64,000 nucleotides of DNA, from positions 1 to 64,000 of the forward strand of contig NZ_KB911606.1 of the NCBI RefSeq assembly GCF_000383615.1, given 5' to 3'. Numbering within the stretch: the first letter of the stretch is position 1; every line of letters begins with the position of its first letter. Shown piece by piece: positions 1 to 6,819 of the stretch. This stretch comes from Streptomyces canus 299MFChir4.1. GTDB lineage: Bacteria > Actinomycetota > Actinomycetes > Streptomycetales > Streptomycetaceae. Below the pieces are notes generated by a model, which ran no database searches, was not told the DNA's origin, and saw nothing but the letters and a program-made list of their open reading frames with translations. The position numbers and the translations under genes are program-made.

Positions 1-350
1 CATTCACAGCGTCCTCGCTGTGTTTATTTCAAAGGAACCTCGTCCCAGCAGATGCTGGAGACGGGGTATCAACATATCTGGCGTTGATTTTTGGCACGCT
101 GTTGAGTTCTCAAGGAACGGACGCTTCCTTTGTACTCACCCTCTCGGGCTTTCCTCCGGGCAGTTTCCCTTCGGTCTTGCGTTTCCGACTCTATCAGACC
201 CTTTCGGTTCCGATTTCCTCGGCGCTTTCCAGGTTCCCGCTCTCGCGTTTCCCTTTCCGGCGGTTCCGACTCTATCAGATCCTTTCGGGCCTGATTCCCA
301 GTCAGGGGGCTTGTCTTCCCAGCCGTTGGGCCGTTCCGACGAGTGAGACT
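1..350 (-). other. Pre-16S rRNA leader of an rRNA operon
   Basis: Read on the minus strand, this stretch looks like the conserved actinobacterial rRNA leader. It has a TTGAG/CTCAA palindrome at 102-113 within the usual leader wording, an ATCAAC/GTTGAT stem (68-73 with 83-88) and a CACAGCG/CGCTGTG hairpin at 5-22 near the expected processing region. The mature 16S gene must start left of base 1, outside the window. No protein gene is credible here. The leader identity comes from recognising the conserved wording, not from an alignment. Confidence 0.8.
188..288 (-). promoter_or_regulatory. Two copies of a -10-like element in the rRNA leader
   Basis: A 20-bp element starting ACTCTATCAGA occurs at 188-207 and again at 269-288 with one mismatch, spaced 81 bp apart. 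On the minus strand each reads TCTGATAGAGT, so each offers a -10-like TAGAGT. No good -35 box sits 16-18 nt upstream. Streptomyces rRNA operons have several tandem promoters and processing sites, and these copies could be either. A third candidate, TAAAGT, is at 348-353. Confidence 0.5.
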
Positions 351-540
351 TTAGCGGATTCCCGGCTCCCGAGCTAATCGGGGGCCACCGTCCTTTCGAA
401 CGTGGATTCCTCATTGCGCGAATACACACGCCAATGCAGCGACGGCAGACAGAGCGACTGTCGTCGTTGTTGGTTGGTACCTGCGGAATGGCTGTCCGGG
501 GACCGACCGGGGTCGGCGCTCACGTCGGACAACTCGGAGA

Positions 541-569
541 ACACTACGTACCGGGCTGGGGAGTGTCAA
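541..569 (-). promoter_or_regulatory. Main upstream rRNA promoter
   Basis: On the minus strand there is a perfect -35 TTGACA (564-569), a 17-nt spacer and a -10 TAGTGT (541-546). This is a near-consensus vegetative promoter, rare in a genome this GC-rich and typical of rRNA operons. Transcription would start near 534 and run left through the leader into the 16S gene. It lies just upstream of, and divergent from, the trpS leader. Confidence 0.8.
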
Positions 570-610
570 CTCAGGTCCGGACGGGCTCCTGGAGGCGTAG
601 CCTGGCCTGC

Positions 611-652
611 ATGACAACGCGTACGTGCACCCAGCAGTGGTGGGCCGCCTGA
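611..652 (+). CDS. Tryptophan leader peptide of trpS
   Basis: A 13-residue ORF, MTTRTCTQQWWAA, ends in two consecutive Trp codons (638-643) and a TGA at 650-652. A GGAGG lies at 591-595, somewhat far from the ATG. The stop codon is in the loop of the first of several mutually exclusive hairpins just upstream of trpS. Tandem Trp codons in front of alternative stems are the hallmark of ribosome-mediated attenuation: scarce Trp-tRNA stalls the ribosome here and lets the downstream synthetase gene be read. From memory, the auxiliary inducible TrpRS of S. coelicolor is controlled this way. Confidence 0.88.
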   Translation: MTTRTCTQQWWAA

Positions 653-703
653 CGGCGGCCGTAAGCACGTATGCACTCAACGGCCGCCTTCTCGGCGGCC
701 GTT
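643..703 (+). promoter_or_regulatory. Four-segment transcription attenuator
   Basis: Four complementary segments can pair in alternative ways. Segment 1 is GGCCGCC (643-649), 2 is GGCGGCCGT (654-662), 3 is ACGGCCGCC (680-688) and 4 is GGCGGCCGT (694-702). Pairs 1:2 (7 bp), 2:3 (9 bp) and 3:4 (9-10 bp) are all perfect. A ribosome stalled on the Trp codons at 638-643 would cover segment 1, so 2:3 forms and prevents the 3:4 terminator. No T-run follows 3:4, as is usual for actinobacterial terminators. Confidence 0.85.
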
Positions 704-774
704 CGCGTATCTCCCTCCAGGACTCCTGAGGGTCGGCCGGCCGGGGACGGCGGTCTCGACCAGGAGGTGGAGAG

Positions 775-1851
775 ATGACGCGGGTTTTCAGCGGGGTCAA
801 GCCGACGGGGCATCTGACGCTGGGGAACTACCTGGGAGCCATGCGGCAGTGGGCCGCGGTCGACCAGCACCGGGCGGAGTCGCTGTTCTGCATCGTCGAC
901 CTGCACGCCCTGACCGTCGACCATGATCCGGCGCGGGTGCGCCGACTGAGTCGGCAGGCGGCGACGCTGTTGCTCGCTTCGGGGCTGGATCCCGAGTTGT
1001 GCACCGTGTTCGTGCAGAGTCATGTGGACGAGCACGCGCGGCTGTCGTACGTGCTGGAGTGCGTGGCCACGGACGGCGAGATGCGGCGCATGATCCAGTA
1101 CAAGGAGAAGGCCGCTCGGGAGCGGGCGCGGGGCGGGAGTGTGCGGCTGTCGCTGCTCACCTATCCCGTGCTGATGGCGGCGGACATCCTGGCGTACGGG
1201 GCTGACGAGGTGCCGGTCGGGGACGACCAGGCTCAGCATGTGGAGCTGACCCGGGATCTGGCGGTGCGGTTCAACCAGCGGTACGGCTACACGTTCACGG
1301 TGCCCCGGGCCACCGTGCCGAACGTGGGCGCGCGGGTGATGAACCTCCAGGAGCCGCTGTCGAAGATGGGGAAGTCCGACGACTCGGGTCCGGGGATCGT
1401 CTATCTGCTCGACGAGCCGGACGTGGTGCGGAGGAAGGTCATGCGGGCCGTGACCGACAGCGGGCGGGACGTCGTGTACGACCGGGAGGACCGGCCCGGG
1501 CTGGCGAACCTGTTGGAGATCCTCGCGTCCTGCACGGGTGGGAACCCATCTGAGCTGAGCGGTGTATATGAGTCGTACGGCGCCTTGAAGAAGGACACCG
1601 CCGAGGCCGTGGTCGAGGTCTTGAGGCCCGTGCAGGAGAGGCACAAGGAGTTGTGCGCGGATCCTGGCTATGTGGAGGGGGTGCTGCGGGATGGTGCGGA
1701 GAGGGCCAGGGCCATGGCCCGGCCGACCGTCGATGCGGCCTATCGCGCGATCGGGCTGCTTCCGGCCGCTTCGGATACGGCGGCTTCGGATACGGCGGCT
1801 GGTGATACCGGCGTGGTCGGCAGCGGTGTGGTGCTGAACGCTGCTCGGTAG
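775..1851 (+). CDS. trpS: Tryptophan--tRNA ligase, probably the inducible indolmycin-resistant type
   Basis: This class I aminoacyl-tRNA synthetase charges tRNA-Trp with tryptophan. The 358-residue product has the HIGH-type motif at 12-18 (GHLTLGN), the FCIVDLHA substrate region at 38-45 and a KMSKS variant, KMGKS, at 197-201. AGGAGGTGG ends 4 nt before the ATG. Position 9 is Lys where the Bacillus enzyme has Gln. From memory this change is linked to indolmycin resistance in the second Streptomyces TrpRS, so a housekeeping copy may exist elsewhere. The C-terminal tail repeats ASDTA. Expression is likely controlled by the Trp leader at 611-703. Confidence 0.95.
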   Translation: MTRVFSGVKPTGHLTLGNYLGAMRQWAAVDQHRAESLFCIVDLHALTVDHDPARVRRLSRQAATLLLASGLDPELCTVFVQSHVDEHARLSYVLECVATDGEMRRMIQYKEKAARERARGGSVRLSLLTYPVLMAADILAYGADEVPVGDDQAQHVELTRDLAVRFNQRYGYTFTVPRATVPNVGARVMNLQEPLSKMGKSDDSGPGIVYLLDEPDVVRRKVMRAVTDSGRDVVYDREDRPGLANLLEILASCTGGNPSELSGVYESYGALKKDTAEAVVEVLRPVQERHKELCADPGYVEGVLRDGAERARAMARPTVDAAYRAIGLLPAASDTAASDTAAGDTGVVGSGVVLNAAR

Positions 1852-1925
1852 GCGTCGCCGGTGAGGAGGGTGATTGCCGTGCGCGGGGGCGGGTGCGCTT
1901 GAGGGGGCCACCTCGGGCGTGGCCA

Positions 1926-1942
1926 GGGCGGGGTGTCCGCCC
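1926..1942. terminator. Hairpin between convergent trpS and proC
   Basis: GGGCGG (1926-1931) pairs with CCGCCC (1937-1942) across a 5-nt loop. It lies between the 3' ends of trpS and proC and could stop both transcripts. There is no T-run. The rest of the 100-bp gap shows nothing else. Confidence 0.5.
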
Positions 1943-1952
1943 CCGGTGGGCG

Positions 1953-2765
1953 TCAGTCCTTCTTGCCGGAGGCCAGTGCGCGGCTGCGGTCGCGGGCGGC
2001 TTCGAGGGCGGCGATCAGGGCGGCTCGTACGCCGTGGTTCTCGAGTTCGCGGATGGCGTTGATGGTGGTGCCCGCGGGAGACGTGACGTTCTCGCGGAGC
2101 TTCACCGGGTGTTCGCCGCTGTCGCGGAGCATCGTGGCGGCGCCGATCGCGGACTGGACGATCAGGTCGTGGGCCTTGTCGCGAGGCAGGCCGAGCAGGA
2201 TGCCCGCGTCGGTCATGGCTTCGACCAGGTAGAAGAAGTAGGCCGGTCCGGAGCCGGAAAGGGCGGTGCAGGCGTCCTGCTGGGACTCGGGGACGCGGAG
2301 CGTCTTGCCGACGGCGCCGAAGATCTCCTCGGTGTGGGCAAGGTGGTCGGCGGTGGCGTGGGTGCCGGCGGAGATGACGGACATGGCCTCGTCGACCAGG
2401 GCGGGCGTGTTGGTCATGACGCGGACGACCGGGGTGCCGGTGGCGAGGCGCTCCTCGAAGAAGGAGGTGGGAATGCCGGCGGCACCGCTGATGACCAGGC
2501 GGTCGGCCGGGACGTGCGGGGCGAGTTCGTCGAGGAGTGTGCCCATGTCCTGCGGTTTGACCGTGAGGATCAGGGTGTCGGCGGTCTTGGCGGCTTCCGG
2601 GTTGGTGACCGGGGTGACTCCGTAACGGCTGCGGAGTTCTTCGGCTCGCTCGGGGCGGCGGGCGGTGACCAGGAGGTCGGCCGGGGCCCAGCCGGCGCGG
2701 ATCATTCCGCTGAGCAGGGCTTCGCCGATCTTGCCGGTGCCGAGGACTGCGACTTTCTGGCTCAT
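1953..2765 (-). CDS. proC: Pyrroline-5-carboxylate reductase
   Basis: ProC reduces 1-pyrroline-5-carboxylate to proline with NAD(P)H, the last step of proline synthesis, in the cytosol. The 270-residue protein starts MSQKVAVLG with a Rossmann GTGKIG at 9-14. It carries the family signature region around SGSGPAYFF and a TTINAI segment near the C-terminus. Its length is normal. The reading frame stays open far upstream, but this ATG gives the family N-terminus. A weak -10 (CAGACT) ends 7 nt before the ATG, so a leaderless transcript is possible. Confidence 0.95.
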   Translation of the reverse strand: MSQKVAVLGTGKIGEALLSGMIRAGWAPADLLVTARRPERAEELRSRYGVTPVTNPEAAKTADTLILTVKPQDMGTLLDELAPHVPADRLVISGAAGIPTSFFEERLATGTPVVRVMTNTPALVDEAMSVISAGTHATADHLAHTEEIFGAVGKTLRVPESQQDACTALSGSGPAYFFYLVEAMTDAGILLGLPRDKAHDLIVQSAIGAATMLRDSGEHPVKLRENVTSPAGTTINAIRELENHGVRAALIAALEAARDRSRALASGKKD

Positions 2766-2860
2766 GCGGTTCAGTCTGGCACCGGGCCGGGACGGGCAGG
2801 GTGGGTGTCCGGTGGGCGGGACATGGGACCGGTGCCGGGCTTGGGCGGTCCCAGGCGGCC

Positions 2861-3643
2861 CTACGCGGTCCTGCGCCTCAGTGTCGCCGCTCCCAGTCCC
2901 AGGACGAGCAGTGCGCAGCCCGCCACGATCAGCGCGTCGCGGACGAAGGCCGCTGTCATGTCCGTGTGCCGGAGGACCTCGTTCATCCCGTCCACGGCGT
3001 AGGACATGGGCAGGACGTCGGAGATGGTCTCCAGGACGGGATGCATGTTGTCGCGGGGGGTGAAGAGACCGCAGAGGAGGAGTTGGGGGAAGATCACGGC
3101 CGGCATGAACTGGACGGCTTGGAACTCGGAGGCCGCGAAGGCCGAGACGAACAGGCCGAGGGCGGTGCCGAGCAGGGCGTCGAGCAGGGCGACCAGCAGC
3201 AGGAGCCAGGGGCTGCCGGTGACGTCGAGGCCGAGGATCCAGACGGCGAGGCCGGTGGCCAGGGCGGACTGGATGATCGCGAGGGCGCCGAAGGCGAGGG
3301 CGTAGCCGGCGATCAGGTCGCCTTTGCCGAGTGGCATGGCGAGGAGGCGTTCGAGAGTGCCGGAGGTGCGTTCGCGCAGGGTGGCGATGGAGGTGACCAG
3401 GAACATCGTGATCAGCGGGAAGATCCCGAGGAGGGAGGCGCCGATGCTGTCGAAGGTGCGCGGGCTGCCGTCGAAGACGTAGCGCAGCAGGAGCAGCATC
3501 ACGCAGGGGATGAGGATCATCATCGCGATGGTGCGCGGGTCGTGGCGGAGCTGGCGCAGGACCCGGGCGGCGGTGGCGGTGGTGCGGGAAAGGCTGAGGG
3601 CGCTGCTGGGGGCGGGCGCGAGACGGGGCGTGGTGGTGCTCAT
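2861..3643 (-). CDS. ABC-2 type transporter permease
   Basis: Membrane half of a two-gene ABC exporter. The 260-residue protein has about six hydrophobic segments, including one around residues 40-55 (MMILIPCVMLLLL) and one around FPLITMFLVTSIATL. The RERTSGTLERLLAMPL stretch is characteristic of ABC-2 (DrrB/NodJ-like) permeases. Its ATG overlaps the stop of the ATPase gene by 4 bases (ATGA), so the two are translationally coupled. The substrate cannot be read from the sequence; a drug or small lipophilic compound is usual for this type. Confidence 0.88.
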   Translation of the reverse strand: MSTTTPRLAPAPSSALSLSRTTATAARVLRQLRHDPRTIAMMILIPCVMLLLLRYVFDGSPRTFDSIGASLLGIFPLITMFLVTSIATLRERTSGTLERLLAMPLGKGDLIAGYALAFGALAIIQSALATGLAVWILGLDVTGSPWLLLLVALLDALLGTALGLFVSAFAASEFQAVQFMPAVIFPQLLLCGLFTPRDNMHPVLETISDVLPMSYAVDGMNEVLRHTDMTAAFVRDALIVAGCALLVLGLGAATLRRRTA

Positions 3644-4458
3644 CGCGTGTGCTCCTTGGTGCGGCTTGCCTCGACGGCCTGGTCGACAAGGTGGAGGAAG
3701 GCGCTCTCGACGGTGTCCGTGTCGGTGCGGGTGCGGAGGGCTTCGGGGGTGTCGTCGGCGAGGATCTCGCCCTCGCGCATCAGGAGGAGGCGGTGGCAGC
3801 GCTCGGCCTCGTCCATGACGTGGGAGGAGATGAGGAGGGTGGCGCCGCGGCGGGCGGCGATGTCGTGGAAGAGGTTCCACAGGTCGCGTCGCAGGACGGG
3901 GTCGAGACCGACGGTGGGTTCGTCGAGGACGAGGAGTTCGGGGGTGCCGAGGAGGGCGACGGCGAGGGAGACGCGGCTGCGCTGGCCGCCGGAGAGGTTC
4001 CCGGCGAGGGAGTCGGCGTGGGTGGCGAGGTCGACGTCGTCGATGGCCCGGGTGACGTCGGTGCGGCGGCGTTCGGCGGCGGCGCGACCGGGGGCGAGGA
4101 TCGCGGCGAAGTAGTCGAGGTTCTGGCGGACGGTCAGGTCGTCGTAGACGGAGGGGGCCTGGGTGACGTAGCCGATGCGGGTGCGCAGGGAGGGGTGGCC
4201 CGCGGGTCGGCCGAGGACGTCGAGGGTGCCGGTGATGTTGGCCTGGGTGCCGACGATCGAGCGCATCAGGGTGGACTTGCCGCAGCCCGAGGGGCCGAGG
4301 AGGCCGGTGATCCGGCCGCGGGGGACGTCGAAGGCGAGGCCGCGCAGGACGGTGCGGGGGCCTCGGACGACGGTGAGGCCGTCGGCGTGGACGGCGGGGG
4401 TGGCCGGCTCTTGGTCCGTGCTGTCGGCAAGCGGCGGCCCGGACTCATTATTCATCAT
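3640..4458 (-). CDS. ABC transporter ATP-binding protein
   Basis: ATPase subunit that powers the exporter with the downstream permease. The 272-residue protein has Walker A GPSGCGKST (55-63), the Q-loop in YVTQAP, the ABC signature LSGGQ, Walker B LLVLDEP and the switch-histidine region ISSHVMDEAE. The start is ATG ATG at 4453-4458. There is no Shine-Dalgarno sequence. A promoter (-35 TTGACG at 4489-4494, 17-nt spacer, -10 CATTAT at 4466-4471) would start transcription at the ATG, giving a leaderless message. A palindrome covers this start region. Confidence 0.9.
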   Translation of the reverse strand: MMNNESGPPLADSTDQEPATPAVHADGLTVVRGPRTVLRGLAFDVPRGRITGLLGPSGCGKSTLMRSIVGTQANITGTLDVLGRPAGHPSLRTRIGYVTQAPSVYDDLTVRQNLDYFAAILAPGRAAAERRRTDVTRAIDDVDLATHADSLAGNLSGGQRSRVSLAVALLGTPELLVLDEPTVGLDPVLRRDLWNLFHDIAARRGATLLISSHVMDEAERCHRLLLMREGEILADDTPEALRTRTDTDTVESAFLHLVDQAVEASRTKEHTR

Positions 4459-4471
4459 GCGATGAATAATG
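4446..4471. promoter_or_regulatory. Palindromic operator over the -10 box and start codon of the ABC operon
   Basis: A perfect 11-bp inverted repeat, CATTATTCATC (4446-4456) and GATGAATAATG (4461-4471), is separated by 4 bases. It is AT-rich in a GC-rich setting. It covers the -10 element (4466-4471), the predicted transcription start and the start codon of the ATPase gene. This geometry fits a repressor of the TetR, MarR or PadR type. No regulator gene is adjacent, so the repressor would be encoded elsewhere. Confidence 0.75.
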
Positions 4472-4537
4472 CTCTCGCCAGTCCGGACCGTCAACCACGC
4501 GCGCGGCGGCGGCCGTGGAGGGGCGGGCCGCGGCGGG

Positions 4538-5317
4538 TCAGGCGTTGACCGCGACGAGCAGTTCGACGTCGTAGGTCTCCTCGACTGTCCCCTCGGGGAA
4601 GAGCTCCAGCAGGATCCGCCGCTCCTCGGTGAGGAAGACGTCCGCGTGGCCCTCACCCGCCACGAGGAACATCGAGTGACTGCCGATGTTGGCGAGGTGG
4701 GTGTCGACGGGCACATGACGGCTCCAGCGGACCACCCGGTGGATGAAGTCGAGGCGGCCGCTGGGGTCGGCCAGGGCGGACCGGGCTCCGTTGCCGTTCA
4801 CCTCGACGGCCGGGTGGGCGCCGTAGTCCTTGAAGTGCTCGGCGACCCGGTCGACCTGACCGGTGATCCACGGGATGTCGAGGGCGTAGGTGTTCCACCA
4901 CAGGGCCAGCGCGCCGCCCGGCCGCAGCACGCGGCAGGCTTCCGGGACCGCGCGGGCCGGGTCGGTCCAGTGCCAGGACTGGGCGTAGGTGAGCAGATCG
5001 GCGGAGTCCGTGAGGAGGGGGAGGTCGTTGCCGTCGCCCCTGATGATCGGGATGCCGGGGTGGGTGCGACGGAACTGCTCGGCCATGCCGCTCCCGGGTT
5101 CGACCGCGACCACCTCGGCGCCTCGGGCGTGCAGCAGCGCGGTCGCTATCCCGGTACCGGCCCCGACGTCGGCGACCCGGGCGCCGGTGAGCGTGCGCCC
5201 GGCGAGTTCCTCGATCGCGTCGAAGAGGGCGGGCGGATAGGAGGGGCGGTTGGCGGCGTACTGGGCGGCGGCGGAGTTGAAGGAGTGGGCTCGGGCGGTG
5301 TGGAAGGAAGCGGCCAT
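4538..5317 (-). CDS. Class I SAM-dependent methyltransferase
   Basis: A 259-residue cytosolic enzyme of the UbiE/Methyltransf_11 type. The SAM-binding motif I VADVGAGTG lies near residues 48-56 and is followed by an acidic VVAVEPG strand. Motifs around LLTYAQSWHW and VLRPGGALALWW complete the fold. The N-terminal AAAQYAANRPSYPPALFDAI is typical of small-molecule methyltransferases in Streptomyces. The substrate is unknown. It stands alone, 79 bp upstream of the ABC operon start on the same strand. Confidence 0.85.
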   Translation of the reverse strand: MAASFHTARAHSFNSAAAQYAANRPSYPPALFDAIEELAGRTLTGARVADVGAGTGIATALLHARGAEVVAVEPGSGMAEQFRRTHPGIPIIRGDGNDLPLLTDSADLLTYAQSWHWTDPARAVPEACRVLRPGGALALWWNTYALDIPWITGQVDRVAEHFKDYGAHPAVEVNGNGARSALADPSGRLDFIHRVVRWSRHVPVDTHLANIGSHSMFLVAGEGHADVFLTEERRILLELFPEGTVEETYDVELLVAVNA

Positions 5318-5409
5318 GAGGCCATGGTGGCCGGATGGGGATCAGGAGGCGGTGAGTTTCCGGTGAGAGCAGCGCCGGAGAGCCACCCCGGCGGGAAGCC
5401 CGAAAGTTC

Positions 5410-5919
5410 TCAGCGGCGGCGCTTCTTCTTCGAGGGGTTCCCGGTACGGCGCGCACCGCGCTGCTCGTGCTCCCTGCGTGCGGCCTCGTACTCCTCCCGG
5501 TGCAGCTTCTCGCCAGGCGCCTCCGCCAGGGACCGGAAGAAGTACGCGAGGAGGGATCCGACGAACCCGATGGCCAGGAGGCCGCGGAGGGAGGCCTGGC
5601 GGTCCGGGTCGGGGCGGCCGCCGAAGCTGTCCCAGGTGTTGCGGAAGGCCAGCGCGCTGCAGATCGCGAACATCGCGATGACGAGGACGGTCACGAAGCT
5701 GCCGGTGTCGGCGATCTGGAGGCCCTCGTAGGCGAAGCGGAGGATCAGGCAGGAGGCGACGGCGGCGGCGAGGGAGCCCACGGCGGCGCCGACGCGGCGG
5801 AGGGCGTAGCCGTTGCCGTGGTCCACCCAGGTGGTGCCGAAGAAGCGGATCGGTTCGGGGCGGGGGCCGCCCGAGGGGGAGCCCGCGGGGATGTCCTGGG
5901 TGCCGGATTCGTCGCTCAC
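5410..5919 (-). CDS. Small membrane protein of unknown function
   Basis: A 169-residue protein from GTG 5919; a GGAG lies 13 nt upstream of the start. Hydrophobic segments occur around VGSLAAAVASCLILRFA, FVTVLVIAMFAICSALAF and LLAIGFVGSLLAYFF, suggesting three membrane helices. The charged C-terminus ends KKKRRR and should be cytoplasmic. No domain is recognised; it resembles conserved Streptomyces proteins known only as membrane proteins. The open frame extends upstream to 6120, but that part is the shadow of the SH3 gene. Confidence 0.75.
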   Translation of the reverse strand: MSDESGTQDIPAGSPSGGPRPEPIRFFGTTWVDHGNGYALRRVGAAVGSLAAAVASCLILRFAYEGLQIADTGSFVTVLVIAMFAICSALAFRNTWDSFGGRPDPDRQASLRGLLAIGFVGSLLAYFFRSLAEAPGEKLHREEYEAARREHEQRGARRTGNPSKKKRRR

Positions 5920-5962
5920 GGGACGATTATGGCTCCGGGACGGGGCGGGCTCCCTTCGGGGA

Positions 5963-6298
5963 TCAGCCGCAGGGCGACGCCACGTAGCCGTCGCTGCCGG
6001 TCTTGACGTAGGTGTCCGAGACGAACTCGCCGTTGGCGATGTTGTCCCAGATGTTCGACGTGCCGTAGTAGCCCGACACCGTCTCGCCCGGCGTCTGGCA
6101 GTAGATCGCCACCTTCGCACCCTCGGGCAGGACGCGGACGATGCCGTACTGCGTTCCGGGACCGCGGCGGACGTTCAGTCGGAGGCCCGGGGCGACGTCG
6201 TAGTAGTGGACGGCCGCCTCGGCGTGGGCGGCGCCCACCATGAGGAAGGCGCCGGCCAGGCCCGCGAGCATGACGGATCTGCGTTTGAGCGATGTCAT
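5963..6298 (-). CDS. Secreted SH3-like domain protein
   Basis: A 111-residue protein with a clear signal peptide (basic start, hydrophobic MLAGLAGAFLMVGAAHAEA, cleavage near residue 28). The mature part is one bacterial SH3-like domain with LRLNVRRGPGTQYGIVR and a Cys pair (CQTPG and the C-terminal CG). Such domains bind cell-wall peptides or other ligands outside the cell. A GGGGGGA ribosome site precedes the ATG. It is a close paralogue of the gene just upstream, from which it is separated by 21 bp. Confidence 0.85.
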   Translation of the reverse strand: MTSLKRRSVMLAGLAGAFLMVGAAHAEAAVHYYDVAPGLRLNVRRGPGTQYGIVRVLPEGAKVAIYCQTPGETVSGYYGTSNIWDNIANGEFVSDTYVKTGSDGYVASPCG

Positions 6299-6319
6299 GA
6301 CAATTCCCCCCGGGAAGGC

Positions 6320-6637
6320 TCAGGAGCAGCGGTCGGCGACGTAGCCGTCGCTGCCGGTGAGCACGTAGGCGTCTGAGACGTACTGGCCGTTGCTGATGTT
6401 GTCCCAGATGTTGCTGGTGCCGTACGGGCCGGCCACCGACGTGCCCGGGGTCTGGCAGTAGATGGGGACCTTCACGCCCTCGGCCAGCACTCTGATGATG
6501 GTGTAGCTGGTGCCGGGGCCGCTGCGGACGTTGAGCCGGACGCCGGGCGCGACGGAGTAGTAGCGAACCGTCGCCGCCGCTGTCACAGCCGCGGCCTCCT
6601 TGACGGCGCCTGTCTCTTCCACGCGGTCAACAGACAT
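6320..6637 (-). CDS. SH3-like domain protein without a clear signal peptide
   Basis: A 105-residue paralogue of the neighbouring secreted protein. The two share YGTSNIWDNI, LNVRSGPGTSYTI and TGSDGYVA, so this is a tandem duplication. The start at 6637 is supported by GGGGGAGG just upstream. From this start the N-terminus is acidic and Ala-rich with no hydrophobic signal core. It is therefore either cytosolic, exported another way, or has lost its signal. The frame extends upstream to 6742, but that extension adds no signal peptide either. Confidence 0.8.
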   Translation of the reverse strand: MSVDRVEETGAVKEAAAVTAAATVRYYSVAPGVRLNVRSGPGTSYTIIRVLAEGVKVPIYCQTPGTSVAGPYGTSNIWDNISNGQYVSDAYVLTGSDGYVADRCS

Positions 6638-6819
6638 GAAAAACCTCCCCCGTTGGTCCCCATGACTGCCATGGGGTCCCGTTGATTCCCCTGAATCACG
6701 CCATGAAACACATGTACGCAACTCGCACGCGGAGACTAGCAAGCCGCCTCTGTCCCGAACGAGTCATCGACTAGGCTCCGTGCGTCGCGCGCGCGGACGA
6801 TCAGCACGGGGGTGGTTCC

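Noticed and set aside
1..400. Small secreted-looking proteins in the first 400 bases
   Set aside because: The region is the non-coding rRNA leader and promoter area.
571..775. Possible T-box leader upstream of trpS
   Set aside because: No T-box core or specifier stem is seen; the Trp leader peptide with alternative hairpins explains the region.
1953..3689. One long frame joining proC to upstream sequence
   Set aside because: The upstream part is the shadow of the ABC permease; proC begins at 2765 with the family N-terminus.
6320..6742. Longer start for the second SH3-like gene
   Set aside because: The extension adds no signal peptide and lacks a ribosome site, whereas GGGGGAGG precedes 6637.
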